Notes under the pieces: model-generated
The model's database searches: none
What the model saw: only the letters and a program-made list of their open reading frames with translations
Told to the model about the DNA's origin: nothing
Source: Coleofasciculaceae cyanobacterium
Lineage (GTDB): Bacteria > Cyanobacteriota > Cyanobacteriia > Cyanobacteriales > Xenococcaceae
NCBI GenBank assembly: GCA_036703275.1
Contig: DATNPK010000089.1
Coordinates: 226,057 to 290,056 of the forward strand
Direction of reading: 5' to 3'
Length of the DNA: 64,000 bases
Program-made: the position numbers and the translations under genes
In this document: piece by piece, positions 35,339 to 45,130 of the stretch
Layout: each line of letters begins with the position of its first letter
Position numbering within the stretch: the first letter of the stretch is position 1

Positions 35339-36685
35339 ATGCAACTATTAGAACGGGTTCGGTTAGGTTTAGCTGTAGGGGTGGCAAAAACAATTACAGG
35401 AGTAGTGCGATCGCTTCGTTTAGGTGCTGCTTCGGTTTTACCAGGAGAAATAGCTCGTCGTCTCCATCCTCATCTTTTACCGCTGTTGTTTGAGCAGGTA
35501 AGCCTGGGGGTAATTTTGGTAGTGGGGACAAACGGTAAAACCACTACCTCTTTATTGCTCAAGCAGATTTTGAGCGACTGCGGTTTTAAAGTGGTTCATA
35601 ATTCTAGCGGTGCTAACTTAATTAACGGCTTAATTACTGCTTTGCTCAGTAGTGCAGATATTACTGGTCGAATTTTTGCCGATTATGCCATTCTCGAAGT
35701 TGATGAAAACATCTTGCCTCTAGTATTAAAAGACTGTCAGCCAAAATATATTCTGGCGTTAAATTTATTTCGCGATCAGTTAGATCGATATGGTGAGGTA
35801 GACACGATCGCTCAACGCTGGGTTAAAGCAGTCGCGCCTTTACCAGAAGACACAACCATTGTTTTGAATGCAGACGATCCGACCCTTTCTAGTTTGGGAC
35901 AGCAACTGAGTCAAAAAGTCCTGTATTTTGGACTAAATGAACCCGAACTATATCTTGATGAGATTCCTCATGCGGTTGATTCAATCTATTGTCCTCGCTG
36001 TGGACATCTTTTGAATTACCAGGGGGTTTATTTATCCCATTTGGGTGATTACTACTGTCCCAGCTGTGATTTTGCCAAAAGTAAAGTTCCATTAAATAGC
36101 CGAGAACATCCCCAAATTTTAATCGGAGTATACAACAAGTATAATACTCTAGCAGCCAGCGTATTAACTCAAGCAATTGGCATTAAAACCGCAGATATCT
36201 TTAAGACGATTAAAAACTTTAAAGCTGCCTTTGGTCGTGCGGAAGAACTAGAAATTGACCAAAAGCAAGTCCGTATTATGTTATCCAAAAATCCTGTAGG
36301 GATGAATGAAACTATTCGAGCCGTTAACAATATTAAGAAGACAGGTAAATCTTCTGTTACTCTTTTGGTTTTAAACGATCGCATTCCTGATGGTACAGAT
36401 GTTTCTTGGATTTGGGATGTAGATACAGAGGAGTTGGTGAAGCTGGGGGGAACTTTAATTGTCAGTGGCGATCGCGTTTACGACATGGCATTAAGACTCA
36501 TCTATAGCTCTGAATCAATCGATATGGCTCAAACTAATTTTGAACTGGTAGTCAAAGAACAGCTCTCAGAAGCGATCGCTACCGCCTTGAGCTACACCAA
36601 ACCAACAGAAACGTTACATATTATCCCTACCTATTCTGCCATGTTAGAGGTTAGAGAAATTTTAGTAGGACGTAAGATTCTTTGA
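35339..36685 (+). CDS. murT: Mur ligase family protein MurT (lipid II isoglutaminyl synthase subunit)
   Basis: The 448-residue product has the Mur-ligase ATP-binding loop GTNGKTTT (residues 63-70), a zinc ribbon of MurT type (CPRCGH about 30 residues before CPSCDF) and a C-terminal DUF1727 domain (ILSKNPVGMNETIRAV, VSWIWDVD). With the glutaminase GatD, MurT amidates the D-Glu of lipid II. gatD normally lies next to murT; no gatD follows here, the next gene being an unrelated CAP protein on the other strand. The partner must be encoded elsewhere, or the cyanobacterial protein may have another role. Confidence 0.88.
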   Translation: MQLLERVRLGLAVGVAKTITGVVRSLRLGAASVLPGEIARRLHPHLLPLLFEQVSLGVILVVGTNGKTTTSLLLKQILSDCGFKVVHNSSGANLINGLITALLSSADITGRIFADYAILEVDENILPLVLKDCQPKYILALNLFRDQLDRYGEVDTIAQRWVKAVAPLPEDTTIVLNADDPTLSSLGQQLSQKVLYFGLNEPELYLDEIPHAVDSIYCPRCGHLLNYQGVYLSHLGDYYCPSCDFAKSKVPLNSREHPQILIGVYNKYNTLAASVLTQAIGIKTADIFKTIKNFKAAFGRAEELEIDQKQVRIMLSKNPVGMNETIRAVNNIKKTGKSSVTLLVLNDRIPDGTDVSWIWDVDTEELVKLGGTLIVSGDRVYDMALRLIYSSESIDMAQTNFELVVKEQLSEAIATALSYTKPTETLHIIPTYSAMLEVREILVGRKIL

Positions 36686-36744
36686 TTGCTCATTCTATTG
36701 CTGCAAGAGATCTAGTTTTCCCTCGACTATTTAGTTAGGGTTAG

Positions 36745-38181
36745 TTAGGGACTCATCTTCAGCACATAATTCCCTTTGCCAGCTTCGTCATAAGTGTTGA
36801 CAATAATGTTATAAACGCCGTCTTCTGGAAGAGTAACCTGAATGCGAGAATTGCTATTTTCTTGACTAATATCGTCATTCTCTTTGATAGTATTACCATT
36901 AGCGTCAACTAATGCCACAAAAGCATCAAATTCATCGCTTTCTAAATAGATTGTCCAAGAATCACCTGCCTTACCTTCTAAAGGATAAAAATCATACAAA
37001 CTGCCATCATCAGCGATAATGCGATCGCCTTCTTCTAATGTACCTCGCTCGACTCTTTCTTCTAAGAAGGAATTAGAGTTAGTCGCAACCTGCTGGGAAT
37101 CTTGAGCTATCTGTGCTTGATTATAACTATCTGCTATGGACTCATTTGCTTCAGTTTCTTCTGTCGATGCTTCTAACTGTGACTCACTCGACTCTGACTC
37201 AGATTCTGATGGTGGTTGTTCCTCGCCATTATCGTCTGCTAATTGTGCTGATTCCTCGTCTATCTCAGACTCAGCTTGAGCAATGTCTAAAGAATTTTCT
37301 GGCTCTGACTGACTGGCTTGTTCTTCACTGCTTACAGAAGGTGTAGGAGGGACTTGTAGTTGGGGTGGCTCAGGTAATTCTCCAACAGCAATGTCCGCAG
37401 CTTCTGCTGGAGTCGCGGGCGTTGCTTCAGGAGTAGGAGTAGGTTCAGGAGTAGGTTCAGGCTCAGGTTTAGTTGCTGTATCGGGTAAATCCGCAATCTC
37501 GCTGTCAGTTGTTACTGTAGCGTCTGGTTTTGCTTCAGCAATATCAGCGATCGCTGAATCCGAATAGGCGATCGCACATACCTTAGCGTATCTAGGATCG
37601 GGCTTGCAGACAACTCCCGTATTCTCAGCCTCTGGACTCAAAAGACTATTTCGACGACGGCGATCTGGGAATAAGTCATCTACCACTAATCCCATCACTA
37701 TCCCTACCGCAGTTGTTCTACCGTAGCTAAAGTATTGAATGTTGTTAGCAGTGGCAAAATTTTCTAGCTCAGATGTAGCACCAGCAGCAGTTTGCTGGGA
37801 AATTACTAAAGCAGGTAAAGGCGGTTGCTTTTGCAGAATGGCGATCGCTTCATTGAGTGCCTTGCGTCCTTTATTAGTTCTAATTGGCTTTTCTCCAGGT
37901 AATCTGAGCCAAATGCCATCATAGTATTGTTTTTGTGCTTCGAGCCACTGAGCATAACCTTGAGGATTGGTTCTAACCCGATTAATTTCTGATAATATTT
38001 TAGGCTCTAAAGCACTTGGAGCTGTATTGATATTAACAGCCTGTTTGCTATCTGACTGATTTGTAGAGACTTGAGCAATTGAGCTAGATGATTGAATCGC
38101 CAAAGCCAAATAAACCGTGAGACTAAAGATCCAGAGTTGCCAACCAGGAAAATAAACTTGAATCATCTTAGTTTTACGCAT
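36745..38181 (-). CDS. CAP (SCP/PR1-like) domain protein with C-terminal PPC domain
   Basis: The 478-residue product starts with a signal peptide or anchor (about residues 12-35), followed by a CAP domain (about 55-210: ILSEINRVRTNPQGYAQWL ... GIVMGLVVDDLFPDRRRR). The typical CAP histidines are largely missing. A long Pro/Glu/Ser-rich linker (about 215-365) leads to a C-terminal PPC (bacterial pre-peptidase) domain (GTLEEGDRIIADDGSLYDFY ... YDEAGKGNYVLKM). Probably an extracytoplasmic, possibly surface-attached protein. The linker has stretches rich in EPTPEPTPTPE. Function unknown. Confidence 0.82.
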   Translation of the reverse strand: MRKTKMIQVYFPGWQLWIFSLTVYLALAIQSSSSIAQVSTNQSDSKQAVNINTAPSALEPKILSEINRVRTNPQGYAQWLEAQKQYYDGIWLRLPGEKPIRTNKGRKALNEAIAILQKQPPLPALVISQQTAAGATSELENFATANNIQYFSYGRTTAVGIVMGLVVDDLFPDRRRRNSLLSPEAENTGVVCKPDPRYAKVCAIAYSDSAIADIAEAKPDATVTTDSEIADLPDTATKPEPEPTPEPTPTPEATPATPAEAADIAVGELPEPPQLQVPPTPSVSSEEQASQSEPENSLDIAQAESEIDEESAQLADDNGEEQPPSESESESSESQLEASTEETEANESIADSYNQAQIAQDSQQVATNSNSFLEERVERGTLEEGDRIIADDGSLYDFYPLEGKAGDSWTIYLESDEFDAFVALVDANGNTIKENDDISQENSNSRIQVTLPEDGVYNIIVNTYDEAGKGNYVLKMSP

Positions 38182-38381
38182 TGTATAACCTCTCTCTCAC
38201 GATTAAGCAAAAGCCTATTCCTTTCTACGACAAGCCTATGTTAGCTCAAGTTTAATCAGCATCAAGTATTTAACAGTGGGTAAGTAGCCAGACGCTTACA
38301 ACATCAGTAAAGTTCCTTAGATCGTGATTTGTTTGAAAAAGGCAGTATTGAAGTTTTTAATTGCCAGAATGAGTCTCGAGT

Positions 38382-38714
38382 TTAGGGTAAAAATCGATTC
38401 AAAGCGTCTTTTAATTCTTTTATTTCTGCTTCTAAATTACCGCGATCTGCTGCACGAACTATACACTCTTCAAGATGATCTTCCAAAATAATTTTAGCTA
38501 CGCTAGTGATTGCTCCTTTTACTGCTGCAATTTGATTGAGAACCTCTGGACAAGGACGATGTTCACTTACCATGGTCTTAATGCCACGAACATGACCTTC
38601 AATACGAGATAAACGATTAATAATTTGTCTTAAAGATTCTTCATCATGAACATGAGGCGAAATATTGGAGGTATTAATCAAAGAACTTCTAGAAGAGTCT
38701 ACTTTTTTAATCAT
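38382..38714 (-). CDS. CsoR/RcnR family metal-sensing repressor, InrS-like
   Basis: The start at 38714 (MIKKVDSS) is preferred over the upstream in-frame ATG at 38783, because family members are about 90-115 residues. The core ESLRQIINRLSRIEGHVRG is the DNA-binding helical motif. Candidate metal ligands in this numbering are H21/H23, C55 (HRPCPEV), H80 and C84 (DHLEEC). The spacing 55-80-84 equals that of the nickel sensor InrS of Synechocystis (Cys53, His78, Cys82, with an N-terminal His), so a Ni(II)-responsive repressor is more likely than a copper sensor. No metal exporter gene is adjacent, so the target operon is elsewhere. Confidence 0.82.
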   Translation of the reverse strand: MIKKVDSSRSSLINTSNISPHVHDEESLRQIINRLSRIEGHVRGIKTMVSEHRPCPEVLNQIAAVKGAITSVAKIILEDHLEECIVRAADRGNLEAEIKELKDALNRFLP

Positions 38715-39086
38715 GCGATTATCTATAATCTCTAAACAGTAAAAGAGCGGAATTTTGGTTAACGCAAGGGTCGAGCAATACAAAATTAAATGGTTTAGAG
38801 AGCAACAAGCGATCGCTATATTCTGAATTTAGTATTGAACCTCAGAACAGAACTCACCAAATTTATTATGAATAAATTAGATTTTTTTAGCCACAATTGA
38901 ACAAATTGATGGGACACCAAGGTTAAGCAATTATTTTTATATTGTAGATAAACCTCAAGCAAAAAAGAGCGATGCAATGATGTTTTAAAGATTGCTCCTT
39001 ATTCATCGTCGCAACGCCCATAATAAATTCTAAGATTGGCTAATCTGTGACTAGCTCGAGGTTAAAGTTGACCAAAGATGCTAGTT
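38715..39086. other. Spacer between rpoC2 and the metal sensor
   Basis: No gene. It contains the leader of the sensor gene and a possible rpoC2 terminator at 38961-38997. Confidence 0.5.
38961..38997 (-). terminator. Possible terminator of the rpo operon
   Basis: On the minus strand GAGCAAT (38997-38991) can pair with ATCGCTC (38973-38967) with one mismatch, followed by CTTTTTTGC. It lies about 90 bases after the rpoC2 stop. Confidence 0.4.
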
Positions 39087-42000
39087 CTAAAGATCATTTT
39101 CCTGGTTTGGCGAACCATCTAAACCTGTTGCCAGATCTCTTGCTGTTTTATCATCCAAAATCATGTTCTCATCATCACTCAAATTTTTATAGGAGCGACG
39201 AAGATCGGTTTCAGAATTGTTATTGAGATCTTCCGCCAGACGATAGGATTCAAAATCATCACCATAACCATATACCGCATTACTTCGCATTCCAGAATCT
39301 AGCTCGGTACGACCATTCATCGGTTCTTCTAAAATATTAAACCCAGTCCCTGCAGGAATTAGACGACCGATAATGACGTTTTCCTTAAGACCTCTAAGCC
39401 AGTCCGACTTGCCTTCAATTGCTGCCTCTGTCAAAACTCTAGTAGTTTCTTGGAAAGAAGCTGCTGAAATAAAGCTATCAGTATTAAGGGAAGCTTTAGT
39501 GATACCTAATAAGACGGGCGTATATTGCGCTGGTGCGCCACCAGTAATCGACATAGCTTCGTTTACCTGCTCAATCTGACGTAGTTCCAGCAGTTCGCCT
39601 GGCAGAATAATTGTATCTCCTCCATCATCGATTCTGACTTTGGCAGTCATTTGTTTAACGATGACTTCGATGTGTTTGTCTGAAATATCAATACCCTGAC
39701 TTTGATATACCGACTGTACTTGGCGTACTAGGAATAACTGTGCTTTCTGTAAACCAATCAAAGAAGCTTCATAGCACCCTTTTTCTGGTAAATGATAGTT
39801 GAAGTAAGTTTCCAAAATTTCATGAGGATTTGCCGGTCCATCAGTTAATGGTTCTCCCGCTTCGACAATTTGACCATCACTAACGATCGCATTTTGCCCT
39901 GGTTTGATGGGATAGTCGCTGACTACGCCATCATCTTCAATAATTTTGATATCTACGGTTTCATTTTCTTCATAGACTACCTGACAAACTCCAGAGTTAC
40001 GGCTGAGAATACAGCCTTCTTTTGGTTTACGAGCTTCGAGCAATTCTTCAATACGAGGCAGACCTTGAATAATATCCCCAGTTTTTGAACGTTCAAAAAC
40101 CAGTAGCACTAGATTATCGCCACGCTGTACTAAATCACCGTGGTCAATATGAAGTATCGCACCTTGAGATACTCGGTAGGGGCGAGTATGACGCAAGACT
40201 ACAGTAGTTTTACCTGCTTGCTCGCTCATTTCTACCACTTGACCCGAATTTTCTAGCCTTACTCCATCAGCAAGTTGAGTATTAGAAACCAGTAAGTCGC
40301 CTTTTTTGTATCTACATTCGCTTTGAGGAATATTTAATTCATAAGTAACTACATCGCTATCTCTAACAATCAGGATTCGGCGAATTGCTTCAGCTCCTTC
40401 TTTGATACCTTGAACTTCTCCCGCAGATTTACAGAGAATCTCGGTGCGGGCAATAGTTGCGCCTTTGGGGATCTCCTCCCCATCGTGTACTAATACTCTA
40501 GTTTGAATTTCGCCACTATGAGGATCTACATCAGTATCTCTTCTTAAAACCAAAGATTCTAAAATTACCATCTGGAGTCTTTGAGTATCCGAGTTGTCTT
40601 CATCAGGCTGTAGCTCAATATCAGCGCTGAGGTTGGCGATTAGATCATGTTCTTCTGTTGTATCAATTTCTAGGACTAATTGAGTACTTAATAGTGACAG
40701 GCTATTAACCGATTTAACTCGCTCTCCGTCTTTGTAGAAGATTCTTTGAACTGAACGTAATTCAATCTGACGACCATCATCTTGATTGATCGATGCCTGA
40801 GAGGGAATCGAAGGTTGGTCTGCTACCTCAAATTCTTTGACAGGTCGCAAAATTAAAGCTGTTCCTTCGGTTGTCTCAATTACTTCGCCGTACCTTAACT
40901 CTTGAGCTACAACTCCTGGCAACACTTCTGTACCTGGCTGAATCAGTTGTTCATGCCATTCATTTTTCGGGTCGTCTATCTGGTGAATTTCTCCTGGTTT
41001 AATGATAATTTCCCGTAAGATGTCATTCTTTTGGACAACCTCAGCAATCCCTGAAGATTGACAGAAAATATCTTTAACGACTTCTGTCCCAGCTTCAACA
41101 TATTCACCATCTTCCACGATTAAAAGTGAAATATCTTTGTTGACCTCATGACTTTCTTCAGGAATCCAGAGTAAAGTACCACCTTGTTCTACTTCATAAC
41201 CCTGTTTACGGTTACCTTTACCGACTGTGATCCCACCATATTTGATGATTCCACCAGTTTCGGTACGATAAAAATCGTCAATAAGCTCGGCAACAACCTG
41301 CTTGTTTTGCACCTTAGTGCCAGGAGCAGCCTTAAGCAAGAATTTGCGATCGTCAGCAGTATAAATAATGTACTGCTCGCGACCACCATCACTTTCAATT
41401 TTGACCTTTGCCTGATCCAAAGATACAGAGGCAGTGACAATTTCAATTTCACGACTATCAGGAATCATTCTGACTACACCACCATTAGCAGCAGTCAGTC
41501 TGGTTTGAGCCAAAATATCTCCTGGTTTGACTTTATCGCCATTTTTTACACTTGCTTCGGCTCCAGGAAGTAGATTATACACTTCCCCTGATAAAACCCA
41601 AAGTAACCCAGGTCTTTGAGCTATACGAGTAGTATTACCCTGACGGTCTTTTTTGTCTTCAGGAACGAGATCGGCAAAGACAATTTCTCCTGCTAAGTCT
41701 GAAGTTACGTCTTTGGCTGCTTTCTCGGTCGATTTTTGTACCTTGGCTTTAGCAACTTCCACGAGTAGCTGACCTTTTTTGACTTCTTCCCCATCTTCGA
41801 CATAGATCAAAGAGCCAGCGGTTAGGGCAGTGTTAACTGCTTTACCTTTGTGGGGAACTAATCTAATGTCACCGATGGTTTCTACCTGATTTCTTTCGTC
41901 ACCATGACGGGTACGGATTTGACGAGTGCTTAAACCCTTGCCAAATTCAACTTGACCATCGGCTTTGGCACGAATTTGACGCGCAACTTCTCCTGTAAAT

Positions 42001-43016
42001 ACACCGCCAGTATGGAAGGTACGCATGGTCAACTGAGTACCAGGTTCTCCAATGGATTGAGCCGCAATAATTCCTACCGCTTCTCCCATATCTACCATGT
42101 GTCCGTGGGCCAAACTCCAGCCATAACAGTGTTGGCATACAGAACGAGCTGCTTCACAGGTTAGAGGCGAGCGTACCATCACTTCTTCAACGCGATCGCC
42201 AATCTCTTGAGCTAACTCCTGATCCATATGTTGGTTACGAGTTGCAACTACCTCTCCTGTTTTATCGTCTACTGCATCTCTGGCAAGTACTCTACCTAAG
42301 AGACGATCTGAAAGATGAATTAAAGTGCGATCGCCATCTTTCATGGCTCGAAGACTAATTCCCCTCTCTGTACCGCAGTCTACCTCGCGTACAATTACGT
42401 CTTGGGAAACATCTACTAAGCGACGAGTTAAATAACCAGAGTCAGCGGTTCGTAATGCTGTATCAACCAAGCCTTTACGCGCACCATAAGAAGAAATAAT
42501 ATATTCAGTTACGGTTAGCCCCTCGCGGAAGTTGGTTTTAATTGGTAAATCAATAATTTCCCCTTGAGGATCGGCCATCAAGCCTCGCATTCCCACCAGC
42601 TGACGTACTTGAGAGAGATTCCCCCTCGCACCACTAAACGCCATCATATAAACAGAGTTGAGCGGATCCGTAGCGCGGAAATTAGTTACTACCTCGTCTT
42701 TAAGATTCTCTGAGGTACTGTTCCAGGTATCAATTACCTTTTGGAAACGTTCTACTTCAGTAATTTCACCACGAGCATAACGTTCTTCCGTCTCTCTAAT
42801 TTCCACTTCGGCTGCTTCGAGCAGTTCAGCTTTGATTGGCGGTACCTTTAAATCGTCTACGCTAATCGAAACTCCCGCTATTGTGGCATAACGAAAACCC
42901 AATTCTTTTAAGGAATCGGCTACGGTAGCGCTATGGGCCGAACCATATTCCGTAAACGCCAGCGCCATCAGCTTTTTTAGACGACCTTTATCAACGATGT
43001 GATTATAAAATTTCAT
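39087..43016 (-). CDS. rpoC2: RNA polymerase beta-prime subunit, C-terminal part (RpoC2)
   Basis: The 1309-residue product is the C-terminal half of beta-prime, encoded separately as in all cyanobacteria and plastids. Conserved blocks include [23 protein letters not shown] near residue 130 (bridge helix/trigger loop region) and [21 protein letters not shown] (trigger loop). A long insertion of repeated SBHM-like beta modules lies between these and the C-terminal region, as is standard for cyanobacteria. The C-terminal ~60 residues are acidic and variable. It lies 57 bases after rpoC1 in the rpoB-rpoC1-rpoC2 operon. Confidence 0.97.
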   Translation of the reverse strand: MKFYNHIVDKGRLKKLMALAFTEYGSAHSATVADSLKELGFRYATIAGVSISVDDLKVPPIKAELLEAAEVEIRETEERYARGEITEVERFQKVIDTWNSTSENLKDEVVTNFRATDPLNSVYMMAFSGARGNLSQVRQLVGMRGLMADPQGEIIDLPIKTNFREGLTVTEYIISSYGARKGLVDTALRTADSGYLTRRLVDVSQDVIVREVDCGTERGISLRAMKDGDRTLIHLSDRLLGRVLARDAVDDKTGEVVATRNQHMDQELAQEIGDRVEEVMVRSPLTCEAARSVCQHCYGWSLAHGHMVDMGEAVGIIAAQSIGEPGTQLTMRTFHTGGVFTGEVARQIRAKADGQVEFGKGLSTRQIRTRHGDERNQVETIGDIRLVPHKGKAVNTALTAGSLIYVEDGEEVKKGQLLVEVAKAKVQKSTEKAAKDVTSDLAGEIVFADLVPEDKKDRQGNTTRIAQRPGLLWVLSGEVYNLLPGAEASVKNGDKVKPGDILAQTRLTAANGGVVRMIPDSREIEIVTASVSLDQAKVKIESDGGREQYIIYTADDRKFLLKAAPGTKVQNKQVVAELIDDFYRTETGGIIKYGGITVGKGNRKQGYEVEQGGTLLWIPEESHEVNKDISLLIVEDGEYVEAGTEVVKDIFCQSSGIAEVVQKNDILREIIIKPGEIHQIDDPKNEWHEQLIQPGTEVLPGVVAQELRYGEVIETTEGTALILRPVKEFEVADQPSIPSQASINQDDGRQIELRSVQRIFYKDGERVKSVNSLSLLSTQLVLEIDTTEEHDLIANLSADIELQPDEDNSDTQRLQMVILESLVLRRDTDVDPHSGEIQTRVLVHDGEEIPKGATIARTEILCKSAGEVQGIKEGAEAIRRILIVRDSDVVTYELNIPQSECRYKKGDLLVSNTQLADGVRLENSGQVVEMSEQAGKTTVVLRHTRPYRVSQGAILHIDHGDLVQRGDNLVLLVFERSKTGDIIQGLPRIEELLEARKPKEGCILSRNSGVCQVVYEENETVDIKIIEDDGVVSDYPIKPGQNAIVSDGQIVEAGEPLTDGPANPHEILETYFNYHLPEKGCYEASLIGLQKAQLFLVRQVQSVYQSQGIDISDKHIEVIVKQMTAKVRIDDGGDTIILPGELLELRQIEQVNEAMSITGGAPAQYTPVLLGITKASLNTDSFISAASFQETTRVLTEAAIEGKSDWLRGLKENVIIGRLIPAGTGFNILEEPMNGRTELDSGMRSNAVYGYGDDFESYRLAEDLNNNSETDLRRSYKNLSDDENMILDDKTARDLATGLDGSPNQENDL

Positions 43017-43073
43017 TTTGGCTTTTCCAGTTTATAGCTACTAAAACTTTTTGATTCGAGACTAGCATTTTGC

Positions 43074-44957
43074 CTACACTGCCGCAGTTAGAGCTTCTTG
43101 CACAGTTTTGTTGTAAATAATGCGACCGATAGTGGTATTTATATACTGAGAAATTTGCTCTCCTTCAGCAGATTTTCTAACAAATCTGTGGCGGTAATAC
43201 TCGATTTTGCTACCGTCTGCTAGGTTTTCTGATTCCACAACTTCAGTATCGGGCTCTTCGGTTACCACTTCACCTTCATAACGTAACCAGACATTAGCAT
43301 GAAGATCTATTTGTCCCTGTTCATAAGCCTTAATTGCATCATCTAAATTACCGAAGCGCCGACCTTTTCCTTTAACTGCCTTGGGATCTTCAGCAGTTAA
43401 GTAATAACAGCCCAACACCATATCTTGAGATGGGGCAACAATTGGTCTTCCTGTTGCAGGAGACAGAATATTATGACAAGCCAACATCAACAATCTGGCT
43501 TCAGCCTGAGCTTCCAAAGATAAAGGGACGTGAACCGCCATTTGATCTCCGTCAAAATCGGCGTTAAATGCAGGACAAACCAAAGGATGGAGTTGAATTG
43601 CTCTTCCTTCTACCAAAATTGGCTCAAACGCCTGAATACCTAAACGATGTAGGGTAGGAGCGCGGTTAAGCATTACAGGATGACCTGCGATTACTTCTTT
43701 TAAGACCTCATAAACGCTAGGATCGTTACGTTGAATCAGTTTTTTAGCTGCTTTGATATTGTTGACCATCCCGCTATTGATCAGGCGATGGATTACAAAA
43801 GGCTGAAACAGTTCAATCGCCATTTCTCTGGGCAAGCCACACTGATAAATTTTCAGTTTAGGACCTACCACGATTACCGAACGTCCAGAATAATCAACCC
43901 TTTTACCCAATAAGTTTTGACGGAAGCGTCCTTGTTTACCTTCAATAATGTCGGATAGAGATTTGAGAGGACGATTGTTTGCGCCCACTACCGTACGACC
44001 GCGACGACCATTATCAATTAGAGCGTCCACCGCTTCTTGCAACATCCGCTTTTCGTTACGTACAATAATTTCGGGAGCGAGAATTTCTTGCAGTCTAGCT
44101 AAACGATTATTACGGTTAATTACTCGACGATAAAGATCGTTAAGGTCAGAAGTAGCAAACCGCCCACCATCTAGCTGCACCATCGGACGCAGATCTGGAG
44201 GAATTACGGGAATGGCATTGAGTACCATCCATTCTGGGCGAGAACCCGTAGCCACGAAGTTATCAATTACCCGCAAACGCTTGATCAGCTTGGCTCTTTT
44301 TTGTCCTTTAGAATCGTTAATTTGCTCTCGCAATTTTTCTGCTTCTTCTTCTAAAGCAACTTCTTCTAAAAGTCTTTGAACTGCTTCAGCACCAATACCA
44401 ACCTCGACCCCTACTAATTCAGATTCTTCACTGTAAAGCTGGTCTTCAATTTCAATCCATTGATCTTCCGTCAGTAGTTGTTTAGCTGATAAATTTCCGG
44501 CATTACCAGGATCGAGTACCACGTAGGAATTAAAGTAAACTACCTGCTCCACATCTCGTAGAGGCATATCCAAGAGAATACTTAGGTAACTGGGAATACC
44601 TTTGAGATACCAAACGTGAGTTACGGGAGCGGCAAGCTTAATGTAGCCCATACGATGCCGACGTACCCGCGATTCGGTTACTTCAACACCACAACGTTCA
44701 CAAACAATACCGCGATGGCGCACTCGCTTATACTTACCACAGTGACATTCCCAATCTTTGGCGGGACCAAAAATGCGTTCACAAAATAACCCATCCATTT
44801 CTGGTTTGAGGGTACGATAGTTAATAGTTTCAGGCTTGGTAACCTCTCCAACTAATTGTCCATTGGGTAAAGTTCTTTCTCCCCACTGACGAATTCTTTC
44901 AGGAGAGGCTATACCGATTTTGACGTAATCGAATCTCTGTTCTATTTGGTTTCTCAT
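43074..44957 (-). CDS. rpoC1: RNA polymerase gamma subunit (RpoC1)
   Basis: The N-terminal half of beta-prime. The ATG at 44957 ([15 protein letters not shown]) is the usual cyanobacterial start and gives 627 residues; the open frame extends 25 codons further upstream, but this extension is translated intergenic palindrome. The zinc ribbon [20 protein letters not shown] and the catalytic Mg-binding motif [12 protein letters not shown] are intact. It follows rpoB by about 170 bases, a gap that holds a palindromic repeat, and precedes rpoC2. Confidence 0.96.
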   Translation of the reverse strand: MRNQIEQRFDYVKIGIASPERIRQWGERTLPNGQLVGEVTKPETINYRTLKPEMDGLFCERIFGPAKDWECHCGKYKRVRHRGIVCERCGVEVTESRVRRHRMGYIKLAAPVTHVWYLKGIPSYLSILLDMPLRDVEQVVYFNSYVVLDPGNAGNLSAKQLLTEDQWIEIEDQLYSEESELVGVEVGIGAEAVQRLLEEVALEEEAEKLREQINDSKGQKRAKLIKRLRVIDNFVATGSRPEWMVLNAIPVIPPDLRPMVQLDGGRFATSDLNDLYRRVINRNNRLARLQEILAPEIIVRNEKRMLQEAVDALIDNGRRGRTVVGANNRPLKSLSDIIEGKQGRFRQNLLGKRVDYSGRSVIVVGPKLKIYQCGLPREMAIELFQPFVIHRLINSGMVNNIKAAKKLIQRNDPSVYEVLKEVIAGHPVMLNRAPTLHRLGIQAFEPILVEGRAIQLHPLVCPAFNADFDGDQMAVHVPLSLEAQAEARLLMLACHNILSPATGRPIVAPSQDMVLGCYYLTAEDPKAVKGKGRRFGNLDDAIKAYEQGQIDLHANVWLRYEGEVVTEEPDTEVVESENLADGSKIEYYRHRFVRKSAEGEQISQYINTTIGRIIYNKTVQEALTAAV

Positions 44958-45130
44958 TAATAATTGAAGATTAGGTATTAGGGATGGCGGTGCAACCCCG
45001 CGTCCTTGCCAAAGACTTGTCAGCGGGTGCACCAGAAAGCGAACTGTTGAGGACTGAAAAAATGAAGACTCAATTAGCCTATATTGTCTCTATCCCCAAA
45101 TTGCTAAATCTTAAAAAGAACTAAACAGCT
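44958..45130 (-). other. rpoB-rpoC1 intergenic region with inverted repeat
   Basis: GGTGCAACCCCGC (44989-45001) and GCGGGTGCACC (45023-45033) form a stem with single-base bulges around a 21-nt loop. The sequence is GC-richer than its surroundings and looks like an inserted repeat. It sits on the rpo mRNA just upstream of the rpoC1 start. Confidence 0.55.

Noticed and set aside
35156..35344. 62-codon minus-strand frame upstream of murT
   Set aside because: Overlaps the murT start, no start signal and no family resemblance.
36728..36750. Doubled TTAGTTAGGG next to the CAP gene stop
   Set aside because: Two short copies only; chance or minor slippage is enough to explain it.
38715..38783. Upstream start for the CsoR/InrS-type sensor
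   Set aside because: The extension is hydrophobic and unlike the family; the ATG at 38714 gives the expected length and ligand numbering.
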